Source of the DNA: Planctomycetota bacterium
GTDB taxonomy: Bacteria > Planctomycetota > Planctomycetia > Pirellulales > Pirellulaceae
Direction of reading: 5' to 3'
Length of the DNA: 64,000 bases
NCBI GenBank assembly: GCA_016872775.1
Contig: VGZA01000015.1
Coordinates: 43,612-107,611, forward strand
Position 1 is the stretch's first letter. The number at the start of each line of letters is the position of its first letter. Below, in pieces: positions 27,912-36,927 of the stretch. The translations under genes were made by a program, and so were the position numbers. Below the pieces are notes generated by a model, which was not told where the DNA came from, made no database searches, and saw only the letters and a program-made list of their open reading frames with translations.

Positions 27912-29255
27912 ATGGATCGAAGAGATTTCTGTAAGAGCACCGGCATCAGCCTGATGGCGCTGACGCGCGGCGCCTTTGCCGCCGGAGCGGATCGCAAGCA
28001 TCGCGTTGGATTGATCGGAACGGGGTGGTACGGGAAATGTGATTTGCTGCGGTTGATCCAGGTTGCGCCGGTGGAGGTGGTATCGCTGTGCGATGTCGAC
28101 CGGAAGATGCTCGAGGAAGCGGCGCAAATCGTCGCGCGGCGACAACTCAACAAGAAGACTCCGCGAACTTTCGGCGATTATCGGCAGATGTTGCGTGAGA
28201 AGGACCTGGAGTTGGTGCTGATCGCGACGCCGGACCATTGGCATGCTCTGCCGATGATCGCCGCGGTGCAGGCCGGCGCCGACGTTTATGTGCAGAAGCC
28301 GATCAGCGTCGATATTGTCGAGGGGCAAGCGATGCTCGCCGCGGCGAGAAAGCACCAGCGCGTGGTACAGGTCGGAACGCAACGCCGTAGCACACCGCAC
28401 CTGGTCGAAGCGCGGGAATCGATCGTCAAGTCGGGAAAGCTGGGAACCATCGGGATGGTGGAGATTTATTGCTACTACCATATGCGGGCGCGCGGCAATC
28501 CACCCGACACCGATCCACCGCCCCACCTGGACTACGAAATGTGGACCGGCCCCGCGCCGCTCCGGCCGTACAACGCTCTGGTCCATCCGCGCAGCTGGCG
28601 GGCTTTCATGGAATACGGGAACGGCATCGTCGGTGACATGTGCATTCATATGCTCGACACCGTGCGCTGGATGCTCGATCTGGGGTGGCCGCGATCCGTT
28701 TCCTCGGCCGGCGGAATCCTGGTCGAAAAGTCCAGCAAGGCCAACATCAGCGACACGCAGTCGGCCACCTTCGATTACGGCGATTTTCCTGTCGTCTGGC
28801 AGCATCGCACCTACGGACATCCCGCCGACCCGAAATACCCGTGGGGCGCGACCATCTACGGCGACAAAGGGACGCTCAAGCTGAGCGTGCATAGCTACGA
28901 CTTCGAGCCGATCGGCGGCGGGAGTCCCATCCACCGCGATGTGGTCATGGAATTAGAAAAATTCCCCGAGGATCGCGACGAGAAAGACCTGGAACAGCAC
29001 GTCGCGCCGGCCATCCGTCAGCATATGCTCGACCTGCTGCACTGCATCGAGACGCGCGGTCGTCCGGTCGCCGATATCGAACAGGGACATGTATCGACCG
29101 CCACCTGCCACCTGGCGAATCTCTCCATGCGACTCGGTCGGACGCTGGCCTGGGACGCGCAAGCTCAACGGGTTCGCGGCGATGACGAAGCCAATCAACT
29201 GTTGCGACGCGCCTACCGAGCGCCATGGACGCACCCGGAAGTCGACCAAGTGTAG
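27912..29255 (+). CDS. Exported Gfo/Idh/MocA-family oxidoreductase (second copy)
   Basis: A 447-residue paralogue of the gene at 16705. The N-terminus has MDRRDFCKSTGISLMALTRGAFA, a twin-arginine-like signal, followed by the nucleotide-binding GLIGTGWYGKCDL. TPDHWHALP and the KPISVD motif (QKPISVDI in place of CEKP) are present, and DMCIHMLDTVRWMLDLGW holds the C-terminal His/Asp. Members act on sugars and cyclitols. The start at 27912 has GGAGGGG six bases upstream. It stands alone between the divergent HTH gene and the convergent hypothetical gene at 29333. Confidence 0.92.
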   Translation: MDRRDFCKSTGISLMALTRGAFAAGADRKHRVGLIGTGWYGKCDLLRLIQVAPVEVVSLCDVDRKMLEEAAQIVARRQLNKKTPRTFGDYRQMLREKDLELVLIATPDHWHALPMIAAVQAGADVYVQKPISVDIVEGQAMLAAARKHQRVVQVGTQRRSTPHLVEARESIVKSGKLGTIGMVEIYCYYHMRARGNPPDTDPPPHLDYEMWTGPAPLRPYNALVHPRSWRAFMEYGNGIVGDMCIHMLDTVRWMLDLGWPRSVSSAGGILVEKSSKANISDTQSATFDYGDFPVVWQHRTYGHPADPKYPWGATIYGDKGTLKLSVHSYDFEPIGGGSPIHRDVVMELEKFPEDRDEKDLEQHVAPAIRQHMLDLLHCIETRGRPVADIEQGHVSTATCHLANLSMRLGRTLAWDAQAQRVRGDDEANQLLRRAYRAPWTHPEVDQV

Positions 29256-29286
29256 TCTCGTTCGTCGTGTTGAATTCCGAAGTGGC

Positions 29287-29303
29287 GGGGGCTTCCAGCC
29301 CCC
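29287..29303. repeat. Short hairpin between convergent genes
   Basis: GGGGGCT (29287-29293) pairs with AGCCCCC (29297-29303) around TCC. On the minus strand the tip reads CTGGAAG, similar to the tips at 14793-14810 and 45129-45140. It lies 31 bases after the oxidoreductase stop and 30 bases before the end of the convergent gene. It may be a shared terminator, though no T-run follows. Confidence 0.65.
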
Positions 29304-29332
29304 AGCGATGACCTTCAAGATTTCCCGTCGCG

Positions 29333-29938
29333 TTATTTTGGACGGCTTGGCATCCGGCGCGGAAAGGGCGGCGATTCGGCGATCGGCAACAGAGCACCGG
29401 TCTCCTCCGCCCACTTCGTGCGTTCCTCATCGCTGGCGTAATACCGCAGCCAGGTCTCGCGATCCTCAACGTCGTCGATGCAATGCCAATGCAGGTAATG
29501 TCGAGGTCGATTGATCTTCTTTTCGTGCGACGGAAGGATGTCGCGGTAGATCAGGCAATAAAGCTGTCGATCGGACAGGTGGTCGGTAAGCTCCAGGGCC
29601 ACGCGGCGGCTGTATAACTTGTGGATGGTGTCCCACAACACGCGATGCAACTGCGGATCGTCCAGCGTTTCGGGACGCGGCATTGTCAATTCCGGCTCGA
29701 ACCACTGGCTGATCGGCAGCGTGGGAGCCCGCTCCCATTCCAGCATCGACGCCAGGAACTCGTTTTCCATCGGCGTCGACATGCGGCTGATGTTCACCAG
29801 ATCGACCGCTTCGTCACGATACGGTTCGAGTTCGTCGCGCAACTGAGCATTCAGCAGCAACTGATCAACTTCGTCGTGAGGACCGGGGTCCCGGGGGTTG
29901 GGTTGGGGCGAACGTCGCATGAATCCCACTTCTGGCAT
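29333..29938 (-). CDS. Hypothetical acidic protein, not recognised
   Basis: The ATG at 29938 has AGGA five bases upstream; an alternative ATG lies at 29920. The 201-residue protein is hydrophilic, with many charged and aromatic residues. Examples are ISRMSTPMENEFLASMLEWERAP and the HLSDRQLYCLIYRDILPSHEKK segment. The end carries HYLHWHCIDDVEDRETWLRYY. No signal peptide or membrane segment is seen. The composition and internal order look like a genuine conserved protein, but I cannot assign a family. It is convergent with the oxidoreductase at 27912. Confidence 0.6.
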   Translation of the reverse strand: MPEVGFMRRSPQPNPRDPGPHDEVDQLLLNAQLRDELEPYRDEAVDLVNISRMSTPMENEFLASMLEWERAPTLPISQWFEPELTMPRPETLDDPQLHRVLWDTIHKLYSRRVALELTDHLSDRQLYCLIYRDILPSHEKKINRPRHYLHWHCIDDVEDRETWLRYYASDEERTKWAEETGALLPIAESPPFPRRMPSRPK

Positions 29939-30165
29939 CGAGGTCCTGACGGTTCGAGGCCATCCCGAACTCGTCAAGATCGAATCTATCAAGGTCGATT
30001 TTTGCCGCAAGCGAATTCGCCTCGTCCCCACCCCCAATTCAGCGAAATTCGGGCCGCGCCGAACGGACGATCGTTACGACCAACAAGGTCGAGTGTCTCT
30101 CGGCCAAAAACTGCCGGAAATTCAACAACTTTTGCTCATGTCCGCACGTCGGGGAACGGGGAACC

Positions 30166-30960
30166 CTATTCTTTGCCGCGTTTCGCCAGGACGCAGCGAA
30201 GTCCCAGGGCGTCGTCGCGGGCGGTTTCCGATTCCTTGAAGCGCGTGAATGACGAGAGCTTGTCAGCGGGGTCTTTCCAACTGCCGCTGCGGGAGACTTT
30301 CGAGCGGGAAGGAGGTTGCGCGACGAACGGAGTGCCGTCCGCCGGTGGCGGCTCTTCCGTCCAATCGTCCAGGCACATTTCGCGCAGGTAGCCGTGGATG
30401 TCGTAGAGGCCCCACGGATTCGGCTGCTTCGCGCCGACCGGTGGGTCATTGCCCGCCGCGTTACCGTTAAACCAACCGAATTTCGGCAGCTCAGCGACGT
30501 CGTCGCCGAACGAGTAGATTGAGTCGGTCCCTGCGCGCGCCACATACTCCCACTCGGACTCAGACGGCAACCGGATCTCTTCGTCGGCCGCGATCAGTCC
30601 CGCCTCGCGCATCAGCCCCGTGGCCCGCTCGCAGAACTGGCGTGCCTCGCCGTAATCGAACATCTCCACGGAATTCCGCTTGCCTTTCCATTTGCTGGGA
30701 TTGGCGCCCATCAACGCCTCCCAGAGATTCTGTGGTACTTCGTAGCGGGCAATCGCGAACGAGTATTGAAATGTTATGCGAGTCGGTTTGCGCTTGCCGG
30801 CGGCGGTCGATTCGCGTCCCATCGTGAAGGATGCCGGGAATTTTCCTTCACCCGGGGTAATGGCGATGAACTCCTCACGGAAGACTTTCAGCAGTTCGCG
30901 CTGCTGCGGTGTCGGGTCGGCGGTGAGAAGCAGGCTGATTGCGAGCATCGTGGGGGCCAC
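30166..30960 (-). CDS. SUMF1/FGE-like domain protein lacking catalytic cysteines
   Basis: The GTG at 30960 is preferred because AAGGAG lies nine bases upstream; other starts are nearby. It gives 264 residues with a hydrophobic N-terminus (MLAISLLLTAD). The formylglycine-generating-enzyme fold is visible as FTMGRESTAAGKRKPTRITFQYSFAIARYEVPQNLWEALMG, IRLPSESEWEYVARAGT, GLYDIHGYLREMCLDDW and RSGSWKDPADKLSSFTR. True FGE enzymes have a redox Cys pair before the final arginine; here that stretch has no cysteine. It is therefore probably a binding or structural member. It is the last gene of a three-gene unit after the LRR lipoprotein (46 bases upstream). Confidence 0.8.
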   Translation of the reverse strand: MAPTMLAISLLLTADPTPQQRELLKVFREEFIAITPGEGKFPASFTMGRESTAAGKRKPTRITFQYSFAIARYEVPQNLWEALMGANPSKWKGKRNSVEMFDYGEARQFCERATGLMREAGLIAADEEIRLPSESEWEYVARAGTDSIYSFGDDVAELPKFGWFNGNAAGNDPPVGAKQPNPWGLYDIHGYLREMCLDDWTEEPPPADGTPFVAQPPSRSKVSRSGSWKDPADKLSSFTRFKESETARDDALGLRCVLAKRGKE

Positions 30961-31006
30961 TGAAGGGTACTCCTTGTCAAGGTGAACTTGGGTCACGCGC
31001 CGTCGC

Positions 31007-31849
31007 TCAGGGTGGATCGTGTCCGCGTTGCGGATCGCGATCGGAATGCCGCTGGTCGATATGTATATGAAGGTCTGGGCGGGCGAGAATCAAGCGGTCG
31101 AGGCCATCGTCGGTGACGGTCGAATCGTCCAGGTAGAAAGACTGCAGGGACTTGATTTCGGCCACGGCAGCCAGGCCCCGATCGGAGATTTCTGGAGCCA
31201 TGAGGTGCAGAAATCTCAGTTGCGGCAATTCTGCTCGGCATAGTTCGGCGATCCGTCGTACGCCGTCATCGTCCAGGTCGGGACTGCCCAGGCGCAGCAA
31301 CTGCAGGTCGGGAAAGGCGGCAAGATACCGCAGTCCATCGTTGCTGACGCGGGTTTGCGGCAGGTTGAGGATTTGCAGGCGTTTCAGTACGGCAAGTTGT
31401 TCCAGGCCGGCATCGTCAAGCGGCACGCCGCGCAGTACTAGTTGGCGTAGTTGAGCAACATGTCGCAGCGAGCTCAACCCTGCGACGCTGGTCCGCAACT
31501 GGCTCAGCTTCAAGACCTCCAGCTGCGGAACCCGTTGCAGATCCTCCAGCTTCCGGTCGTCAATCGGCTCGTCGACGTCAATCTCCGCCGCCATCCCCGA
31601 CTCGACATCGGCTATCGCCTCACTCCAGAAACGCCGTTGCCCGGTTCCCGACTCGGTCGTTGGGACGATTTGGGAGCGATCAGCGGACGGTACGGCACTA
31701 TTTGCCGGCTGCGATGGCGGACTTGCACCGCAGCCGTTCAGCAACACGATCATCACGCCAGCTCGCAGCAAGGTCCCTTTTCGACTTGTTCGCCTGCAAA
31801 GCCGCGGTCCGGCGTTGCGGCATTCACGAGGAAGGTTGTTGTCGTGCAT
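31007..31849 (-). CDS. Leucine-rich-repeat lipoprotein
   Basis: The ATG at 31849 has AAGGAG eight bases upstream and opens 11 bases after the stop of the zinc-finger gene, so the longer frame to 32080 is not used. The 280-residue product has a basic N-terminus, then LLRAGVMIVLLNGC, a lipobox with the cysteine near residue 40. A Ser/Pro linker follows, then about six leucine-rich repeats of 24-25 residues (about 100-270). Examples are LEVLKLSQLRTSVAGLSSL, LRQLVLRGVPLDDAGLEQL and LQILNLPQTRVSNDGLRYL. It probably binds a protein partner at the envelope. Neighbours are the Cys-rich protein upstream and the SUMF1-like protein downstream. Confidence 0.85.
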   Translation of the reverse strand: MHDNNLPRECRNAGPRLCRRTSRKGTLLRAGVMIVLLNGCGASPPSQPANSAVPSADRSQIVPTTESGTGQRRFWSEAIADVESGMAAEIDVDEPIDDRKLEDLQRVPQLEVLKLSQLRTSVAGLSSLRHVAQLRQLVLRGVPLDDAGLEQLAVLKRLQILNLPQTRVSNDGLRYLAAFPDLQLLRLGSPDLDDDGVRRIAELCRAELPQLRFLHLMAPEISDRGLAAVAEIKSLQSFYLDDSTVTDDGLDRLILARPDLHIHIDQRHSDRDPQRGHDPP

Positions 31850-31860
31850 TGGGCACTCCT

Positions 31861-32328
31861 TCAGCGCCCACGTCGGCTGCAATCGGGACAGGTCGAGACA
31901 TACCGAGTGATGCCCGATCGCTTGCTGGTACGTGTTTCCATGCGACTGCCGCAGCGCGGGCAGAACTGCGACGGATCGTCCCATTCGTCGACCGGCAAAG
32001 TCTCGCAGGTCACACAACGTGTCGCCGTCGGCAGCACTTCGATCCGTTCGGGTGGAATTGTTCGTCCACAACGTTCGCAATGGCGGTCATCCCATTCCGC
32101 TTCCAGCGATTGTTGCTCGACGTGGAGGCCCGTCTGCGCGCACCGTTCGCATTGCCAGCGGTGGGCGGCGGTTCGCAGGATTTCGATCAAGAACGGCAGG
32201 TCGAATTCGGTATCGCGCCGCAGGAATCCCGCCGACCGGGCCCGTTCCAGCAACGCCTCGCCCGTTGCGACTTGTGCGTCACCGCAGGCGTGGCACTGCA
32301 ACCGAAAGAACTCTGGCAGTCGACTCAA
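31861..32328 (-). CDS. Zinc-ribbon protein with a DksA/TraR-type C4 finger
   Basis: A 155-residue cytoplasmic protein whose TTG start at 32328 has GGAAGG about nine bases upstream. It carries six CxxC pairs. Two of them form CERCGRTIPPERIEVLPT followed by ATRCVTC, the C-x2-C-x17-C-x2-C finger of DksA/TraR proteins. A pair at residues 12-15 with a CERC near 60 could make a second site. CPRC and CPDC near the end a third. The N-terminal coiled coil that lets DksA enter the RNA polymerase channel is absent, so it need not act on transcription. It is the first gene of the unit with the LRR lipoprotein and the SUMF1-like protein. Confidence 0.7.
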   Translation of the reverse strand: MSRLPEFFRLQCHACGDAQVATGEALLERARSAGFLRRDTEFDLPFLIEILRTAAHRWQCERCAQTGLHVEQQSLEAEWDDRHCERCGRTIPPERIEVLPTATRCVTCETLPVDEWDDPSQFCPRCGSRMETRTSKRSGITRYVSTCPDCSRRGR

Positions 32329-32628
32329 TGCTTAAGGCCTTCCGAACGGTGGCGGGACGGAATGAACAGTCCAGGTTGCGTTGCATGCGTGGTACCTCCG
32401 GAGCGAACTCGTTCGCGTACTCGCGAGTCCAAGACAAAGGTCGCTGATTCCCGAAACTGTGCATAAGATAGCAACAAAAGCGACCCCGTCCAAGGAACGC
32501 CGGGGAACCGAGTTTGCGAAAAAGATTGCAACGCGGCAGGAATCGTTGGATACTGGAACTCCACATCGGCCGATTTAACCAAGAGCAGCCGGCGAACGAA
32601 CCGCGTCGTCCGCACAAGAGGAGTCAGA
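32329..32628. other. Divergent intergenic region
   Basis: These 300 bases separate the zinc-finger gene (minus) and the DUF1501 gene (plus) and should hold both promoters. I see no gene, repeat or clear promoter box in it. Confidence 0.4.
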
Positions 32629-34038
32629 ATGCTCACCATTCACGACCAGACTTCGACCCCGAGTCAAGCCATTGGCCGGCGGGCATTTCTGCGGATCGGA
32701 TCGATGGGACTCGCCGGCATGACGCTGCCCGACCTGCTGGCCGCCCGCGCTTTGGCGGCCGGCAACCCGCCGCCGATCACGGACCGATCGGTGATTTTCC
32801 TGTTTTTGCATGGTGGCCCGAGTCAGACCGAGACGTTTGATCCGAAAATGGAGGCTCCGGCCGAAATACGCAGCGCCACCGGCGAACTGTCGACGGCCAT
32901 CCCGGGGGTCACGTTCGGCGGCACATTCCCGCGTCTGGCCAGTCTCGCCGACCGGTTTTCCATCGTTCGTTCTTACCGAACCGGGGACGGTAACCACGAC
33001 ATCAAGCCGATCGTCAGTCGGTACAGCCTGGGAGCGAATCTGGGATCGCTGTACGCGCGGATCGCCGGTACCAATCACCCCGGCAATGGGATGCCTCGCA
33101 ACGTGGCTTTGTTTCCCCGAGCGGTCGACGAATCGACCCAGCCGGCCAATTTCAGCTTCGGCAAATTCGACTCGTCCGGTTCGCTGGGGAACGCCTGCGC
33201 ACCGTTCGTCCCCGGCGGTGGCGGTTCATTACAGCAGGACATGCAGCTGGCACTGGAACGAACTCACCTGGATGACCGACGCTCGCTGCTGCGGCAACTG
33301 GACCAGTTCAAGCGGCAGGTCGACGCGCAGGGCCTCCTGGACGGGGTCGATCGATTCCAACAACAGGCGTTCCAGACAATTCTAGGCGGCGTGGCCTCGG
33401 CGTTCGACATTTCAAAGGAAAGTCCCGCCTGCGTGGCGCGCTACGATACGGCGCCGTTGGTGCGTCCGGAGAACATCAGTCGCAAGTGGAATAACTACAA
33501 CAACTACGTTGACAACGCCAAGACGCTGGGCAGGCTCTTGCTGCTCGCGCGCCGCCTTTGCGAGGCCGGCTGCGGGTTTGTTACCGTCACCACGAATTTT
33601 GTCTGGGACATGCACGCCGACGTGAATAACGCCACGGTCGAAGAGGGGATGCAGTACATGGGATTGCCGCTCGACCATGCACTCTCGGCGTTTATCGAAG
33701 ATGTCGAGTCGCGAGGATTGCGAGACAAGATTCTGCTGGTCGCGTCGGGAGAAATGGGACGCACGCCGCGCATCAATGCCAACGGTGGCCGCGACCACTG
33801 GGGTGGCATCGCGCCGTTGTTGCTCTATGGCGGCGGCACGCGGGCCGGGCAGGTGATCGGTCAATCGAGTCGCGATGGCGGGGAACCACGTTCGGAACCG
33901 TTGGAAATGACGCACCTGATGGCGACAATCCATCACGCTCTGCTCAAGGTCAGCGATGTGCGACTGATGCCAGGCCTCTCCGCCGAACTGATCAACAGTA
34001 TCACCGCGGCGCAGCCGATTCCCGGTCTGTATGCCTGA
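32629..34038 (+). CDS. DUF1501 protein without a DUF1553 partner
   Basis: A 469-residue Tat-exported protein. IGRRAFLRIGSMGLAGMTLPDLLAARALAA (about residues 15-45) is the signal; FLFLHGGPSQTETFDPKME is the family signature. Late motifs are LLVASGEMGRTPRINANGGRDHWGGIAP and LMATIHHALL. Gly-Gly-Arg-Asp-His is shared with the copy at 25185. GAGGAG lies five bases before the ATG. The two other DUF1501 genes in the window have a DUF1549/1553 gene directly upstream; this one does not. A polysaccharide deacetylase gene follows 33 bases downstream, suggesting a different functional setting. Confidence 0.92.
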   Translation: MLTIHDQTSTPSQAIGRRAFLRIGSMGLAGMTLPDLLAARALAAGNPPPITDRSVIFLFLHGGPSQTETFDPKMEAPAEIRSATGELSTAIPGVTFGGTFPRLASLADRFSIVRSYRTGDGNHDIKPIVSRYSLGANLGSLYARIAGTNHPGNGMPRNVALFPRAVDESTQPANFSFGKFDSSGSLGNACAPFVPGGGGSLQQDMQLALERTHLDDRRSLLRQLDQFKRQVDAQGLLDGVDRFQQQAFQTILGGVASAFDISKESPACVARYDTAPLVRPENISRKWNNYNNYVDNAKTLGRLLLLARRLCEAGCGFVTVTTNFVWDMHADVNNATVEEGMQYMGLPLDHALSAFIEDVESRGLRDKILLVASGEMGRTPRINANGGRDHWGGIAPLLLYGGGTRAGQVIGQSSRDGGEPRSEPLEMTHLMATIHHALLKVSDVRLMPGLSAELINSITAAQPIPGLYA

Positions 34039-34071
34039 GCGGTAACCGAGACCGCGCAAGGGATTCGTTTC

Positions 34072-35130
34072 ATGGTGACGCGACGCGAAATGATCGAGGC
34101 AGCGCTGATCGGCGCGGCCCAGTTTCTGACAATTCCAGGCGGGATACCGACGGGACGGACCACGAGCGCCGCTCCGCCGAGGCCCCGCTCCCTGACCAAC
34201 GCCCATTCCGTCCCGGCCGGCAAGGCTTCGGCTGCCCACGCGCGAATCGCCATCACGCTGGATCTGGAAATGAGTGCCCAGTATCCACGCCGCGAAATGA
34301 CCGAATGGAATTTTGAAAAGGGCAATCTGGACGAACCAACCAAACAGTATTCGCTGCAGGCCGCCCGGGTCGCGAAAGAACTTGGAGGCAAAATCCACTT
34401 CTTCTGTGTCGGCCGGGTCCTCGAACAACCGAATGTCGATTGGCTGAAGGAAATCGCCGCAGCCGGGCACCCCGTCGGCAACCATACCTACGACCATATC
34501 CACCTCAAGGCGCCCACGGTTACCGAATTGCAGTTCCGCTTCCAGCGCGCGCCGTGGCTGGTGGAAGGTCGGGCCGCACGCGACGTGATTCGCGAAAACA
34601 TCCGCGTCACCAACGAAGCACTGCGATCACGAGTCGGAATCGCAGCCAACGGATTCCGTACTCCCGGCGGCTTCCAAAACGGATTGGATGATCGCGTCGA
34701 CCTGCAGGAACTCCTGCTGGAACTGGGGTTCCGCTGGGTAAGTTCCAAATACCCGGCGCATCCGATGGGCCCGCCCAAGACCGCACCGACGCAGGAAATC
34801 TACGACGGCATCGTCGCTGCCCAGGCCCAAGCGCAGCCGTATCGCTATGCCAACGGGTTGGTCGAGTTACCGATGAGCCCGGTGAGTGACGTCGGAGCGT
34901 TTCGAACGAACTACTGGAAACTCGAGTACTTCCTCAAGGCGATCCGCTTGGCGGTGAATTGGGCGATCGAGAATCGCGCGGTGTTCACGTTACTTGCGCA
35001 TCCATCCTGTCTGGTGGTCGAGGACCCCCAATTCGAATCGATCCGGTTGATTTGCGAACTGGTAAGGAACTCGGCGGATCGCGCTCGTATCGTCGGGCTG
35101 GATGAGCTCGCCGCCGAGTGGCTGGCGTGA
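34072..35130 (+). CDS. Exported polysaccharide deacetylase (NodB-type)
   Basis: A 352-residue protein with a short basic start, TRREMIEAALIGAAQFLT, that looks like a signal. The NodB homology domain spans about residues 60-340. ITLDLEMS carries the metal-site acid, GNHTYDHIHL the HxxxH pair, and GFRTPGG the catalytic Arg/Pro motif. LLAHPSCL near the end supplies the last histidine motif. It should remove N- or O-acetyl groups from a glycan. AAGGGA lies eight bases before the ATG, and the serine hydrolase gene begins after 71 bases. The substrate cannot be read from the sequence. Confidence 0.87.
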   Translation: MVTRREMIEAALIGAAQFLTIPGGIPTGRTTSAAPPRPRSLTNAHSVPAGKASAAHARIAITLDLEMSAQYPRREMTEWNFEKGNLDEPTKQYSLQAARVAKELGGKIHFFCVGRVLEQPNVDWLKEIAAAGHPVGNHTYDHIHLKAPTVTELQFRFQRAPWLVEGRAARDVIRENIRVTNEALRSRVGIAANGFRTPGGFQNGLDDRVDLQELLLELGFRWVSSKYPAHPMGPPKTAPTQEIYDGIVAAQAQAQPYRYANGLVELPMSPVSDVGAFRTNYWKLEYFLKAIRLAVNWAIENRAVFTLLAHPSCLVVEDPQFESIRLICELVRNSADRARIVGLDELAAEWLA

Positions 35131-35201
35131 CCGAAGCCAGATCGGCTATCCTGGAGGCATCCTCCAGTTCAAGCAGCGATACCCTTTCAGGAGTTGCAAC
35201 G

Positions 35202-36866
35202 ATGAGACATCGTGTTCTGGCGTCCAGTTTCGCCTGGATCGCGCTGGCCGTGCTGACCTGTAAGGTCCCGGCTGCCGCTCCTTCCGTCGAGGAAATTGCG
35301 AAGACAAGACTGACCGAACTGACCCGAGGCGACTCGCCGGGGATTGCCGTTCTGATCGCGCGCGACGGCAAGGTCGTCTTCCAAGCTGGTTTCGGCTTTG
35401 CCGACATCGAGAGCAAGACTCCCGTGACGCCGGAAACAAAGTTCCGCATCGGGTCGATCACGAAGCAATTCACCGCGGCCGCGATCGTGCGCCTGGCGGA
35501 ACAGGGCAAGCTCGCCCTGGCCGACCCATTGGCGAAGTTCTTTCCCGACATTCCGCAAGGCGACAAAGTCACCGTGCAGCAGCTGCTCACCCATACTTCG
35601 GGAATTCACAGCTACACGGAAAAGCCGGATTTCATGTTGCGCGTGACGAAGCCGATCGAACCGCGCTATTTGATCGAGTGGTTCCGCGACGATCCGCCCG
35701 ATTTCGCGCCGGGAAAAGGATTTCATTACAACAATTCGGCCTATTTTCTGCTGGGGGAAATCGTCGCGCAAGTTGGTGGGAAGCCGTATGGCGACTTTTT
35801 GCGGGATACCTTCTTTGAACCGCTCGGGCTCAAGGATACGGGGGTCTTCGTCAATTCCCAACCTCCACCGTCGATGGCCATCGGTTACTCGTTTGCCGAC
35901 GGAAAAACGCACCCGGCGATCGATTGGGACATGTCGTGGGCGGGCGGGGCGGGCGCCCTCTATTCCACCGTCGGCGATCTGTATCGCTGGAACGATGCAC
36001 TGTTCGCCGGCAAAGTAATCGGCGAAGCGTCCTTGAAGGCGGCGACGACGCCAGTGGAGTTACCGGCCGACGTCGACGGCATGAACTACGGGTTCGGCTT
36101 GATGATGTACGAAATCAGCCGGTTGCCCGCCATCGGACACGGCGGCGGACTTAACGGCTGGTCGACAAATCTGGTCTATCTGCCCGCTCAGAAATGTACG
36201 GTGGTTGTCTTGACGAACGCCATGCCCGCGCCCCCGGGTTACGGACCGGGAGGGATTGCCGCCGGGATGGCCCAGACGCTCCTATCCGAAGAAATCCGCA
36301 GCCTGCCACCGTTGGTTGAAGATGCGTCGGTGGACCCCAAGTCGTTCGCCGCTTACGAAGGTCGCTACGAATATCCGGGCGCGATCAATACGGTCACCGT
36401 TGAGGAAGATGGACTGTACTCGCAGCTCACCGGACAGCCCAAAACCCGAATTTTTCCCCAGGGAAAAGACGAGTTTTTCTGGAAGGTGGCCGATGCCCGG
36501 GCAAAATTTGTCCGCAACGAAAATGGAGATGTGATTGCACTGCGGCACACGCAGAACGGCAACACGTTCCGTGCGGGTCGATTGCCGGAAGATCCCGTCA
36601 AGCTGACGGTGGAGCAGGTCGAGGCGATCGTGGGAAAGTACCAGTACGCGCCGTTCGTGGTTTTGACCGTCACGCGGGACGGCACGCAGCTGTTCGCGCA
36701 ACTGACGGGCCAGCCGAAGATGCCGATATTCCCCAAGGCGGAAAACGAGTTTGAATGGCGTGTCGTCAAGGCCAGCGTGCGATTCGAACCCGGCGACGAC
36801 GGCACGATCAGCAAAGCGATTCACAGCCAGAACGGTGGCACGATTGAAGCGCCCAGAATCAAGTGA
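35202..36866 (+). CDS. Serine beta-lactamase-fold hydrolase with two C-terminal repeat domains
   Basis: The ATG at 35202 has AGGAG eight bases upstream and opens a signal peptide (VLASSFAWIALAVLTC), giving 554 residues. The catalytic domain (about residues 30-360) has GSITKQFTAA (SxxK, Ser near 84), HYNNSAYFLLG (Tyr-x-Asn, near 176) and GHGGGLNGWS (near 312), as in class C beta-lactamases and D-aminopeptidases. The C-terminal 190 residues hold two copies of a DUF3471-like beta domain; the segment QLTGQPK occurs twice, each followed by an IFP motif and an F-W stretch. It is probably an exported esterase or peptidase. The substrate is unknown; nothing shows beta-lactam hydrolysis. Confidence 0.9.
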   Translation: MRHRVLASSFAWIALAVLTCKVPAAAPSVEEIAKTRLTELTRGDSPGIAVLIARDGKVVFQAGFGFADIESKTPVTPETKFRIGSITKQFTAAAIVRLAEQGKLALADPLAKFFPDIPQGDKVTVQQLLTHTSGIHSYTEKPDFMLRVTKPIEPRYLIEWFRDDPPDFAPGKGFHYNNSAYFLLGEIVAQVGGKPYGDFLRDTFFEPLGLKDTGVFVNSQPPPSMAIGYSFADGKTHPAIDWDMSWAGGAGALYSTVGDLYRWNDALFAGKVIGEASLKAATTPVELPADVDGMNYGFGLMMYEISRLPAIGHGGGLNGWSTNLVYLPAQKCTVVVLTNAMPAPPGYGPGGIAAGMAQTLLSEEIRSLPPLVEDASVDPKSFAAYEGRYEYPGAINTVTVEEDGLYSQLTGQPKTRIFPQGKDEFFWKVADARAKFVRNENGDVIALRHTQNGNTFRAGRLPEDPVKLTVEQVEAIVGKYQYAPFVVLTVTRDGTQLFAQLTGQPKMPIFPKAENEFEWRVVKASVRFEPGDDGTISKAIHSQNGGTIEAPRIK

Positions 36867-36927
36867 ACCGGAGAACGCTGCCTCGTACCACCGCCGCGAA
36901 ATTGCGAACCACGAAAGGCATCTTTCC

